In this document: positions 1 through 6,611 of the stretch, piece after piece
How the letters are laid out: each line of letters begins with the position of its first letter
How positions within the stretch are numbered: the first letter of the stretch is position 1
NCBI GenBank assembly: GCA_023431215.1
Contig: JAEYXR010000093.1
Span: 1 to 20,761 of the forward strand
Direction: 5' to 3'
DNA: 20,761 nucleotides
From: Bacillota bacterium
Lineage (GTDB): Bacteria > Bacillota > Clostridia > Oscillospirales > Ruminococcaceae
The notes under the pieces: generated by a model
What the model was told of the DNA's origin: nothing
Database searches by the model: none
Seen by the model: the letters and a program-made list of their open reading frames with translations, nothing else
Made by a program: the position numbers and the translations under genes

Positions 1-8
1 TCAGATAT

Positions 9-127
9 AGTCGGTGTTTATTACGATGAGGTCCCACCTGTTCCCATTCCGAACACAGTAGTTAAGCTCATCTGTGCCGAAGATACTTGGCGGGAAGCTG
101 CCCGGGAAAATAGGTCTTCGCCGACAC
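9..127 (+). rRNA. rrf: 5S ribosomal RNA
   Basis: The segment has the conserved 5S core (the CCATTCCGAAC block near 44-54 and the GTTAAGC block near 61-67). Its ends pair as helix I: 10-16 with 119-125. Its length of about 118 bases is normal for 5S. It lies directly before a tRNA cluster on the same strand, as at the end of a bacterial rRNA operon, so the 16S and 23S genes should lie upstream, outside the window. The exact ends are estimated to within a few bases. Confidence 0.95.
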
Positions 128-159
128 TTGCAACGGTTCTGTAATATGGACCGTTGCAA
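128..159 (+). other. Spacer hairpin between 5S and tRNA-Asn
   Basis: A perfect 10-base inverted repeat (TTGCAACGGT at 128-137, ACCGTTGCAA at 150-159) with a 12-base loop lies between the 5S rRNA and the first tRNA. No T-run follows, so it is more likely an RNA processing stem of the rRNA-tRNA transcript than a terminator. Confidence 0.6.
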
Positions 160-166
160 TATATAT

Positions 167-242
167 TCCTCAATAGCTCAGTCGGTAGAGCATGCGGCTG
201 TTAACCGCAGGGTCGTTGGTTCGAGTCCAACTTGGGGAGCCA
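167..242 (+). tRNA. tRNA-Asn(GTT)
   Basis: A complete 76-base cloverleaf. The acceptor stem TCCTCAA pairs with TTGGGGA, the anticodon stem TGCGG/CCGCA encloses the loop CTGTTAA, and the anticodon GTT is at 200-202. The T arm (GGTTCGAGTCC) is present and the 3' GCCA is encoded. It is the first tRNA after 5S and is probably cotranscribed with the rRNA operon. Confidence 0.97.
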
Positions 243-248
243 AGTTGT

Positions 249-287
249 TGACGCTGTGCCGTCGAACATGTGGCGGCACTGTCGTCA
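249..287 (+). other. Spacer hairpin between tRNA-Asn and tRNA-Met
   Basis: Nested inverted repeat: TGACG (249-253) with CGTCA (283-287), and GTGCCG (256-261) with CGGCAC (274-279). It has no T-run. It is probably a processing stem in the polycistronic tRNA precursor, like the one at 128-159. Confidence 0.55.
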
Positions 288-301
288 GAATATCTGCTTA
301 T

Positions 302-378
302 GGGCCTTTAGCTCAGTTGGTTAGAGCAACCGGCTCATAACCGGTCGGTCCCGGGTTCGAGTCCCTGAAGGCCCACCA
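302..378 (+). tRNA. tRNA-Met(CAT), elongator type or Ile2
   Basis: A complete 77-base cloverleaf. The acceptor GGGCCTT pairs with AAGGCCC, the anticodon stem ACCGG/CCGGT encloses CTCATAA with anticodon CAT, and ACCA is encoded. It is not the initiator: position 1-72 is a G-C pair and the anticodon stem lacks three consecutive G-C pairs of the initiator type. A CAT anticodon can also mark tRNA-Ile2, whose C34 is changed to lysidine by TilS. Sequence inspection alone does not decide between elongator Met and Ile2. Confidence 0.93.
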
Positions 379-394
379 TTTGCCTATTTTTAAG

Positions 395-409
395 TTCAGA
401 AAGTCTGAA
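395..409 (+). other. Small spacer hairpin before tRNA-Trp
   Basis: TTCAGA (395-400) and TCTGAA (404-409) form a 6-bp stem in the AT-rich spacer between tRNA-Met and tRNA-Trp. It is likely a processing element. Confidence 0.35.
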
Positions 410-428
410 ATATTTAAATAATTGACAT

Positions 429-504
429 AGGGGTATAGCTCAGTTGGTAGAGCAGCGGTCTCCAAAACCGCGTGCCGAGGGTTCAAATCCTTCTGCCCCT
501 GCCA
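429..504 (+). tRNA. tRNA-Trp(CCA)
   Basis: A complete 76-base cloverleaf. The acceptor AGGGGTA pairs with TGCCCCT, and the anticodon stem GCGGT/ACCGC encloses CTCCAAA with anticodon CCA at 462-464. The T arm GGTTCAAATCC is present and the 3' GCCA is encoded. Confidence 0.96.
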
Positions 505-510
505 AAATGT

Positions 511-585
<75 letters not shown>

Positions 586-586
<1 letters not shown>

Positions 587-634
587 AAAACCACGTTACA
601 ATGCATGTAAAAGTGCTAGTAATGTGGTTTTTTT
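586..634 (+). terminator. Terminator of the 5S-tRNA cluster
   Basis: AAAAACCACGTTAC directly after the tRNA-Thr CCA pairs with GTAATGTGGTTTTT (about 14 bp with one wobble), and the 3' arm runs into seven T residues ending at 634. This is a standard Rho-independent terminator that ends the stable-RNA operon. Confidence 0.85.
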
Positions 635-1201
635 GTGCTTAAAATTGGATATACTAAAAAAACAGAGACTCGGCCGTGTGTGCTTCGACTCAATTATAAT
701 GTATAATTACTGCATTTATTTGGATAGCACTGCTTCTGTAATAGGAGACATCACTGCAGTGATAATTAAAGTAAAGCTGGGCGCTGTCCTTTTTGATAAC
801 TGCTATGGTGGCAGTAATGCATTTTTTGAGGAACAATCCAAGGCCTGGTTTCTTTCGCAGTGTATTGAGAGTTATAAAAAGGAACCTGAGCTGCAAATAA
901 TACTTGGATGCCTTTAAAAAAGGAAGTAGTGCTACAACTAAAAAGAGTGGATATCACAGGGCTTTTTCTACTGTTTTTGTATAATCTTGCTATTATTTAA
1001 GCGCTTATTTATAAAAGTGCAGGGGGATATATACCCAATGGAACAAGAAGGGAAAAGGATCATAAAAAATAAAGTGGTTTTCAAAATTAATATAAATATG
1101 CACTTTAACCTACTGATGTAGTTCATCAAAATACATTTGGTCCTTATATCGTATTATTATTAAACACATACGCTTATTTTGTGCAAAATATAGTTTCTTG
1201 T
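635..1201. other. AT-rich gap with no convincing gene
   Basis: About 570 bases of AT-rich DNA between the tRNA terminator and the flavoprotein promoter. Several short reading frames occur (for example 624-917, 908-1000 and 1038-1121 on the plus strand), but none has a recognisable product and most lack a well-placed ribosome binding site. The only clear structure is a perfect 14-base palindrome (ATCACTGCAGTGAT) at 750-763. The region may be decayed sequence; compare the tRNA-Thr remnant at 3255. Confidence 0.5.
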
Positions 1202-1219
1202 GTTTGTTAATTTACAAAC
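1202..1219. promoter_or_regulatory. Palindromic operator candidate
   Basis: An 18-base near-perfect palindrome, GTTTGT-TAATTT-ACAAAC, whose right half covers the -35 hexamer TTTACA (1211-1216) of the promoter for the flavoprotein gene. A dyad on the -35 element is the usual position for a repressor site. It does not match the clostridial Rex consensus, which has a 4-base spacer between the TTGTTAA and TTAACAA half-sites. The binding protein is unknown. Confidence 0.5.
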
Positions 1220-1239
1220 GAGGATTTATCGAATATAAT
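1211..1239 (+). promoter_or_regulatory. Sigma-A-type promoter of the flavoprotein gene
   Basis: TTTACA at 1211-1216 and TATAAT at 1234-1239 are separated by exactly 17 bases. Transcription should start near 1246, giving a leader of about 23 bases. A GGAGG ribosome binding site at 1257-1261 lies 7 bases before the ATG. Confidence 0.8.
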
Positions 1240-1268
1240 ATAAACTATTCTGTATTGGAGGTAAAGTA

Positions 1269-3107
1269 ATGAAAAAAGTTTTAGCAATTATTCTGGCGTC
1301 AGTTATGCTGATGTCCGTTTTTGCAGGCTGTGCAAACCAGGCTCCTGTATCATCCTCATCCAGTGAGTCTCAGGGGGGACAGCCCGAGGTAAAAGTAGAC
1401 GAAGAATTGACAACAGATGTTCTTGTTATCGGCGGTGGCGGAGCGGGTCTTACCTCAGCTCTTACAGCTGCAGAAAATGGAAAAAAAGTTATCCTTCTTG
1501 AAAAAGTAGGTTACCTGGGTGGCGCTACCATGATGTCTGGTGGTATTATTCCTGCTGCCAACACAAAACAGCAAGCCGATGCAGGCATTGTGGATAACGA
1601 AGATTTGTTTGCAAGAGATATTTACAGACCCAGTAACTACAGTGTCCGTGAGGATTTGGTGTATACCGTCGCTGAAAAAGCAGATGAGGTTGTAACCTGG
1701 CTGGAGTCTATCGGTGTCAAGTTCTCTCTCATCACCGACTTTTTGTATTATGGTCAGTCCAACTACCGCATGCATGTTGCAGACGGCAAGGGTAAGGGCA
1801 TGACAGAAACCATGATCAAAGCGGTAGAGGATAACAATAACATCACTGTTATGCTGAATACTCCCGGAACCGGCCTTGTGGTGGACGGAGATGAGGTAAA
1901 GGGTGCTTATGCAACCAATGCTGACGGCAAAACTTTGAAAATTACTGCTGAAAACACTATTCTTGCCACCAGCGGTTTTGGTGCTAGTAAGGAAATGATT
2001 GAAAAGTATATTCCCGAAGTAAAAAATGCATTTCCTTACGTTGCCCCCGGTGCAACAGGCGAAGGTATCCTTTGGGGTATGGATCTGGGTGCAGAAATTG
2101 CCAACATGAAGGCATACCAGGGACATGGCACCTACAGTGAGGAGTTTGGTGGTAGCGTTGACCTCTTTATCCTGTACCGCGGTGGTATTCTGGTCAACAC
2201 AAAGGGTGATAGATTCACCAACGAGCATATGGGGTATTCTGAGCTGACTCCTCATGTTCTTGCTCAGCCCACAAGCCATGTTTACATGGTGTTTAATCAG
2301 GCCAATGCTGAAAAAACTGCAAACTTCCAGAAATATGTGGATGCAGGTATTGTGACCACTGCAAATACTGTGGACGAGCTTGCAGAAAAGCTGAATCTGG
2401 ATGCCAAGACCCTGAATGCTACTGTTGAAGAGTACAAAGCCGGTATTGCAAAGGGTGAGGACAGATTCAACAGAACCAATCTGCCCCAGAACTTTAATGG
2501 CCCTTACCACGCAATTAAAATTACCGCTGACCTCAGACACACTCAGGGTGGTTTGGTAACTGATATTGCAGGACACGTGCTGCGCGAAGACGGCTCTCTC
2601 ATCAAAGGCCTGTATGCTGCCGGCGGCGTAACCGAGGGCTTTTCTTCTTCCGGCGGGCCTGGCTATATGTCCGGTAATGGTCTGCTGCAGGCATTTGTAT
2701 TTGGCCGTGAGGCTGGCAAATATGCTGCAACCGAGACAAGAGCCACTGCAAAGGTAGTGGAGTGGCAGGGCAGAGCGAATGAATCTGAAGAAGCTCCCAA
2801 GGAAGAAGAAAGCAAGCCTGACACAACAACTCTTACCTACAAAGATGGCGAGTATGAAGGCGAGGGCAAAGGCCACGCTGATATCATTAAGGTAAAAGTC
2901 ACCGTGAAAGATAGCAAGGTTGCTGATGTTGCGGTAATCGCACAAAACGAAACTCCTGCTATTTATGAGTCTGCCGAGAAGAAGATTATTGAAGGTGTTA
3001 TTGCCAACAATGGTTCTTCCAATGTTGACGCAGTAACCGGTGCAACAAACTCCAGCAAGGGTATTCTTGCAGCAGTAGACAATGCTTTAAGCAAGGCTGT
3101 TGCCTGA
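1269..3107 (+). CDS. FAD/FMN flavoprotein reductase lipoprotein (fumarate reductase-like, substrate unknown)
   Basis: A 612-residue protein. Residues 1-21 form a lipoprotein signal ending in a lipobox (FAGC, Cys21), followed by a Ser-rich linker, so it should be anchored outside the membrane. Residues 48-500 are an FAD-binding reductase of the fumarate reductase/flavocytochrome c family, with GGGGAG at 55-60 and the C-terminal FAD signature near 448-490. Residues 530-612 are an FMN-binding domain with D-A-V-T-G-A-T (587-593), the motif to which ApbE-type transferases attach FMN on the final Thr. His286 and His424 match active-site histidines of fumarate reductases. The Asn-Arg expected near 464 is Pro-Gly-Tyr, and the Arg expected near 323 is Tyr (alignment by eye), so fumarate is unlikely. 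It stands alone: no cytochrome, ApbE or permease gene adjoins it. Such proteins reduce varied substrates with extracellular electron input; the acceptor here is unknown. Confidence 0.85.
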   Translation: MKKVLAIILASVMLMSVFAGCANQAPVSSSSSESQGGQPEVKVDEELTTDVLVIGGGGAGLTSALTAAENGKKVILLEKVGYLGGATMMSGGIIPAANTKQQADAGIVDNEDLFARDIYRPSNYSVREDLVYTVAEKADEVVTWLESIGVKFSLITDFLYYGQSNYRMHVADGKGKGMTETMIKAVEDNNNITVMLNTPGTGLVVDGDEVKGAYATNADGKTLKITAENTILATSGFGASKEMIEKYIPEVKNAFPYVAPGATGEGILWGMDLGAEIANMKAYQGHGTYSEEFGGSVDLFILYRGGILVNTKGDRFTNEHMGYSELTPHVLAQPTSHVYMVFNQANAEKTANFQKYVDAGIVTTANTVDELAEKLNLDAKTLNATVEEYKAGIAKGEDRFNRTNLPQNFNGPYHAIKITADLRHTQGGLVTDIAGHVLREDGSLIKGLYAAGGVTEGFSSSGGPGYMSGNGLLQAFVFGREAGKYAATETRATAKVVEWQGRANESEEAPKEEESKPDTTTLTYKDGEYEGEGKGHADIIKVKVTVKDSKVADVAVIAQNETPAIYESAEKKIIEGVIANNGSSNVDAVTGATNSSKGILAAVDNALSKAVA

Positions 3108-3117
3108 TAACATTTCT

Positions 3118-3156
3118 AAAAAGGCCGATTTGGTTTAAAACCAAATCGGCCTTTTT
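3118..3156 (+). terminator. Terminator of the flavoprotein gene
   Basis: AAAAAGGCCGATTTGGT and ACCAAATCGGCCTTTTT form a perfect stem of about 17 bp with a 4-base loop, followed by further T residues, starting 10 bases after the TGA stop. Confidence 0.93.
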
Positions 3157-3254
3157 ATTTTACAACCTACTGCAATAAGCCAGGCGTTTCTGTGGGAGGT
3201 GTATAAAATCAACACTTTTAAAGCGTGATTGAGAGCCATGTAAAGCAAAAAAAA

Positions 3255-3300
3255 TTGGTAAGGACGAGGTTAACAGTTTATATGGGGTTAGTAGTTCCAA
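3255..3300 (+). pseudogene. Decayed 3' half of tRNA-Thr
   Basis: This stretch aligns without gaps to the 3' half of the intact tRNA-Thr(GGT), positions 542-588, with about 37 of 47 bases identical. It starts in the anticodon loop (TTGGTAA), keeps the 3' side of the anticodon stem and part of the acceptor arm (TTAGTAG) and ends in TTCCA. The T arm is destroyed and no 5' half precedes it, so it cannot be a tRNA. It lies in the same orientation as the intact gene and flanks the flavoprotein unit. A 3'-half copy in direct orientation is the usual mark of an element integrated into a tRNA gene, but no integrase is seen and simple duplication is also possible. Confidence 0.75.
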
Positions 3301-3352
3301 AGACAGCGGTATTGCGTCAAATCGTTGTGTGGTCTTTTCTTTGTGGTGATAA

Positions 3353-3400
3353 TAAAAAAGCACAGAAGCAGATTTATATTCTTTGCATCCGTGCTTTTGA
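3353..3400 (-). terminator. Terminator of trmO
   Basis: On the minus strand, just past the trmO stop, AAAAGCAC and GTGCTTTTTT form a stem with extra interior pairs (GCA/TGC), ending in a T-run (A-run at 3353-3359 on the plus strand). Confidence 0.7.
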
Positions 3401-3405
3401 AATAT

Positions 3406-4098
3406 TCAGCATAGGGTGGTCAGCTTACAAACAGAGAGCAAGTCACCGTCTACCGTAAAATGCACTTCAAAACCTGCAAATTCCATTCCATAAACACGGT
3501 CGGGTGCATGCTGATAGGCTGGGCGGGGGTCCTGTGCCAGAACTGCCAACAATCCTTCCCGGATATTTGGCGGAACCTGTTTCAGCAGCTCTTGGGGAAA
3601 GCTTACCTGCAAAACACCCTCCTTGGATTGAAAGGCAAAGCCGCCTGTGGCCTCAGGATGAGAATCGGTATAAGGCAGGTAGGGCTTGATATCATAGATA
3701 GGGCTGCCGTCAAGCAAATCAGCACCGGATATATGGAGGATTGGCCCCAACTCGCTGTGCTGCTCAATGCTTTCCAGCCGCACAGAGGATAGCCCGATGG
3801 GATTTGGCCGAAAAGGAGACCGTGTGGCAAAGACACCCATGCGGATATTTCCGCCCAGCCGAGGCGGCCGTACAGTAGGTGACCAGTCCTTTCGAATAGC
3901 TTCAGAAAACTGCCAGATTAGCCATATGTGAGAATATCCTTCCAGCCCACGCAAAGCGTCAGGATTTCGGTATTCAGGTTCAAATACAATGGTTGCCTTT
4001 AAAGCATCAACTAGGCCGCTTTGACGTGGAATGCCAAACTTGGAAGTAAAATCGCTACGGATATGGCCAATAATGCGCATTGGTACTGGCTGAGACAT
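3406..4098 (-). CDS. trmO: tRNA (adenine(37)-N6)-methyltransferase TrmO (TsaA/YaeB family)
   Basis: A 230-residue protein matching the TrmO family along its length. TrmO uses S-adenosylmethionine to methylate t6A37 of tRNA-Thr to m6t6A37. Family blocks are visible: FGIPRQ (21-26), the GLEGYSHIW block (51-59), RPPRLGG (77-83), the GVFATRSPFRPNPIG block (88-102), DLLDGSPIYDIKPY (127-140) and the C-terminal DPRPAYQ (190-196). The start is set at the ATG at 4098, because the minus-strand GCAGGTG lies about 6 bases before it; an in-frame GTG at 4107 falls inside that ribosome binding site. The gene has its own promoter and terminator. A tRNA-Thr(GGT), the known E. coli substrate, is encoded in the same window. 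Confidence 0.93.
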   Translation of the reverse strand: MSQPVPMRIIGHIRSDFTSKFGIPRQSGLVDALKATIVFEPEYRNPDALRGLEGYSHIWLIWQFSEAIRKDWSPTVRPPRLGGNIRMGVFATRSPFRPNPIGLSSVRLESIEQHSELGPILHISGADLLDGSPIYDIKPYLPYTDSHPEATGGFAFQSKEGVLQVSFPQELLKQVPPNIREGLLAVLAQDPRPAYQHAPDRVYGMEFAGFEVHFTVDGDLLSVCKLTTLC

Positions 4099-4137
4099 AA
4101 AAAACACCTGCTTTGCCTAAAATAAATCTATTTTATA

Positions 4138-4166
4138 AGTATACCGTTTTTACGCACTCCTTACAA
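4138..4166 (-). promoter_or_regulatory. Promoter of trmO
   Basis: On the minus strand, TTGTAA (4166-4161) and TATACT (4143-4138) are spaced by 17 bases, about 40 bases before the trmO ATG. Confidence 0.7.
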
Positions 4167-4327
4167 TGTTGATGCTTGTAAAATAATACTACAACTATAG
4201 AAAGTATGATTAAAAAAAAGAAACAGGGTTGTCCTAATTTTTGCTTTCTAAACAGAAGTTTTATCATGATAGGATTGATCATAGAGCAATAGAAATTACT
4301 GATAGAAAATGGCAAAATCCAAAGGGT

Positions 4328-4357
4328 TTGACAGCTGTCTAGATAAGATGATATAGT
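4328..4357 (+). promoter_or_regulatory. Promoter of the small membrane protein gene, with palindrome
   Basis: A consensus TTGACA (4328-4333) and TATAGT (4352-4357) lie 18 bases apart. The -35 element overlaps the perfect 10-base palindrome GACAGCTGTC (4330-4339), a possible operator. The rest of the 4167-4394 gap holds nothing else that I recognise. Confidence 0.65.
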
Positions 4358-4394
4358 AATTGATATTGTAATTGTTTATTGGGAGGTGTACCAA

Positions 4395-4712
4395 ATGGGA
4401 AAAGTGCTTTTTTATCTTCCGGCAATTTTTTTTGCGGTGCTTTATGGATGGGTGGCATTGGCGGCAATGGGGGCTATTTCTCCGGTGGTATTTGTATGGA
4501 TTGGGTTGTTTATAGTAAGCGGCTTTTTATTAAGCAAGTATAAATTCTGGGGTGGGTTATTTGGGATGCTGCCCGGTTTTCATATGATTTACATGAGTAC
4601 AAAGGACACAGGTCAGGTTATGAATATAGAATTGCCCATGGGACTTATCCTTGTCATTTTTTATGTGTTCTGTTGCAGCTTTGTTATTTATCAAAAGAAG
4701 AACCGCTTTTAA
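4395..4712 (+). CDS. Small multi-pass membrane protein of unknown function
   Basis: A 105-residue, very hydrophobic protein with three or four predicted membrane segments (about residues 3-22, 25-47, 50-68 and 80-99) and a short basic C-terminal tail (QKKNRF). I do not recognise the family. The start is the ATG at 4395, 8 bases after GGGAGG (4381-4386); an in-frame GTG at 4387 would overlap that site. It is a single-gene unit with its own promoter, and it converges on the ABC importer operon with a shared hairpin between them. Confidence 0.75.
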   Translation: MGKVLFYLPAIFFAVLYGWVALAAMGAISPVVFVWIGLFIVSGFLLSKYKFWGGLFGMLPGFHMIYMSTKDTGQVMNIELPMGLILVIFYVFCCSFVIYQKKNRF

Positions 4713-4732
4713 TAGCGGACAGAAATTTATGC

Positions 4733-4774
4733 AGCAAGGTCACTGAAAGAACCTTCTTTCAGTGACCTTGCTGT
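4733..4774. terminator. Long inverted repeat between convergent genes, terminator-like
   Basis: CAGCAAGGTCACTGAAAG and its exact complement form an 18-bp or longer stem with a very short loop (the centre is AACCTT). It lies between the convergent membrane-protein gene and the ABC importer operon. Neither strand has a T-run directly after the stem, so it is not a textbook intrinsic terminator. It may end transcription from both sides less efficiently, or protect 3' ends. Confidence 0.5.
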
Positions 4775-4806
4775 AGTGATACGATAGTTGTATTTACAAA
4801 AAGTGG

Positions 4807-5793
4807 TTATTTTATTGCTTTTTCTGCGTAAGAGTTATCTACCAGCTTGTTAAAGTCTACACGCTGGTTAAGCTCGCCAGCAGTCTCCATAACGGTCTGT
4901 AGACGCTCCAGGCTCTCCTGTTTCATCACAGGGGTAGCGTTCCAGGCGTCTATGTCCTGATACCGCTGGGCCACAAGGGTCAGGACATCCAGCTTGGTGT
5001 CAGGGAACTGCTCGGCAATCGCCTCGGCAATTTCCTTTGCGCTGTGTTCCTGTACCCATTTTTGGCCTTTTGCAACAGCATTGGCAAAGCTTTGGATAAC
5101 GGCAGGATTTTTCTTCATGTAGCTTTGGGCGGCAAAAAATGCGGTGTAAGGAATTTCTCCGCTTTCCTGGCCAATGGAGGTAAGTACAAAACCCTTGCCC
5201 TCCAGCTCTACCATGGTGGCAGTTGGTTCAAACAGTGCAACATAGTCACCGTTGCCGCCTGTAAAGGCACCGGCCATCATGTTAAACTGAACAGAGGTGT
5301 CTACAACAGCATCTTGGTTAGGGATAACACCATTCTGGCGCATAACGTACTCAAGGGTCATCTCGGGTACGCCGCCCTTACGCCCGCCGATGATGGTCTT
5401 ACCTTTTACATTCTCCCATTTAAAATCTTCATCGGTACGGCCAACAAGGAAGGAGCCGTCACGCTTGGTAAGCTGGGCAAACACCACGGGATAATCTTCA
5501 CGGCCTTCACTGAAAACATAAATACAAGCCTCGGGACCTGCCAAACCAATGTCTGCCTGACCAGCCAAAACCGCGGTCATTACCTTGTCGGCACCGCCGC
5601 CGTTGCTAAGCTCAACATCCAGACCTTCCTCAGCAAAAAAGCCCAGCTTTAATGCTGCATACATTGGGGCATAAAATACCGAATGGGTTACTTCGTTTAA
5701 ACGAACCTTAGTCATTTCTTCTTTTTTGCTGCAGCCAGTAAACAGGCTTGTCAGCAGTACCATACAAAGAATCAGCGCTAAAAGTCTCTTCAT
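4807..5793 (-). CDS. ABC importer substrate-binding lipoprotein (NMT1/ThiY/SsuA-like)
   Basis: A 328-residue protein with a lipoprotein signal (lipobox FTGC, Cys21), so it is tethered outside the membrane. The mature part resembles the NMT1/SsuA/TauA/ThiY periplasmic-binding fold: an opening strand with VFYAPMYAA near residues 38-46, then LGFFAEEGLDVEL (50-62) and the QADIGLAG stretch. Members bind thiamine-pyrimidine precursors, riboflavin, taurine, sulfonates or nitrate, and family identity does not fix the ligand. It is the last gene of a minus-strand operon. Its ATG overlaps the permease stop by 4 bases (ATGA), with GGGAG 7 bases upstream, which indicates translational coupling. I saw no TPP or FMN riboswitch before the operon. 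Confidence 0.9.
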   Translation of the reverse strand: MKRLLALILCMVLLTSLFTGCSKKEEMTKVRLNEVTHSVFYAPMYAALKLGFFAEEGLDVELSNGGGADKVMTAVLAGQADIGLAGPEACIYVFSEGREDYPVVFAQLTKRDGSFLVGRTDEDFKWENVKGKTIIGGRKGGVPEMTLEYVMRQNGVIPNQDAVVDTSVQFNMMAGAFTGGNGDYVALFEPTATMVELEGKGFVLTSIGQESGEIPYTAFFAAQSYMKKNPAVIQSFANAVAKGQKWVQEHSAKEIAEAIAEQFPDTKLDVLTLVAQRYQDIDAWNATPVMKQESLERLQTVMETAGELNQRVDFNKLVDNSYAEKAIK

Positions 5794-6611
5794 ACCGTCA
5801 CTCCCATATACTTTTTCATTGCTTTTTCAAGCCACAGAATGCATTGATACATCAGTGCTGCTGCTGTAGCCAGAATCAGAACCGTAGTCATCACCAGGTC
5901 CATTTTAAAGACCTGAGAACCATAGACAATAAGGTAGCCAAGACCAGCCTTGGAAACCAAAAATTCGCCCATGATTACACCCACCCATGAAAGCCCTACA
6001 TTTACTTTAAGAGCATTGATCATGGTGGTAAAATTGGCCGGAAGCACCAGCTTGATTAAAATTTGCTGGCGGTTGGCCCCCAGAGTACGCATCAAGCGTA
6101 TTTTTTCCGGGTCGGTATCTAAAAAACCATTGTGCATATCAAGAATGGTTACAATGAGTGAAATAGCCAGTGTCATGGCAATGATAGAGGCTGGGCCGGC
6201 ACCAATCCAGACAATAAAAATAGGGCCCAGGGCTGTTTTGGGCAGGGCATTAAGCACCACCAGATAGGGGTCTAACACCCGGGATAAAAATTCGCTCCAC
6301 CATAGTAAAACCGCAATGACAGTACCCATCAGTGTGCCCAGCAAAAAACCCACAACGGTCTCTAACACTGAAGTACCCACATGCAGCCATAAATCACCGG
6401 AGCGATATAAATTTATAAAGGTGCTCCACATGCGGGAGGGGCTGCTGACAATAAAGGAATCAATAAGGCTCAGTCGGGCGGCAATTTCCCACCCCACAAA
6501 CAAAAACACCAGAATACCAATGCGCAGCATGGTAATGGCGGTTTTGGTGTGTTTTCTTTTTAATAAGTAATTCTTTCTTTGCAAAGAAATATCCGGCTCA
6601 GACATTGACAT
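5790..6611 (-). CDS. ABC importer permease (SsuC/TauC/ThiX-like)
   Basis: A 273-residue inner-membrane permease with about six hydrophobic segments after a basic N-terminus. The coupling-loop (EAA) motif is visible as the block around EKIRLMRTLGANRQQIL, which docks on the ATPase. The family is BPD_transp_1 as found in sulfonate/taurine/HMP importers. The ATPase and permease coding regions overlap by 14 bases. AGGAG precedes the ATG at 6611 by 4 bases and a second in-frame ATG at 6605 by 10, so either start is possible; 6605 would give 271 residues. Confidence 0.92.
   Translation of the reverse strand: MSMSEPDISLQRKNYLLKRKHTKTAITMLRIGILVFLFVGWEIAARLSLIDSFIVSSPSRMWSTFINLYRSGDLWLHVGTSVLETVVGFLLGTLMGTVIAVLLWWSEFLSRVLDPYLVVLNALPKTALGPIFIVWIGAGPASIIAMTLAISLIVTILDMHNGFLDTDPEKIRLMRTLGANRQQILIKLVLPANFTTMINALKVNVGLSWVGVIMGEFLVSKAGLGYLIVYGSQVFKMDLVMTTVLILATAAALMYQCILWLEKAMKKYMGVTV

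Noticed and set aside
624..917. A 97-codon plus-strand frame after the tRNA cluster
   Set aside because: It begins inside the terminator hairpin, lacks a ribosome binding site and has no recognisable domain.
908..1121. Two tiny frames, 908-1000 (30 codons, hydrophobic end) and 1038-1121 (27 codons)
   Set aside because: The first has no ribosome binding site. The second has only a distant G-rich one and a low-complexity Lys/Ile/Asn sequence. Neither is supported.
1455..2945. A 496-codon open frame on the minus strand, opposite the flavoprotein gene
   Set aside because: The plus-strand protein has clear domains over the same span. The antisense frame has no ribosome binding site or recognisable product, and its length reflects codon bias of the real gene.
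587..3254. Calling the tRNA-Thr-flanked segment a genomic island outright
   Set aside because: No integrase, excisionase or other mobility gene is visible, and the flanking copy is diverged. It is kept as a finding only.
4133..4315. A 60-codon hydrophobic frame on the minus strand before trmO
   Set aside because: It contains the trmO promoter and has no ribosome binding site.
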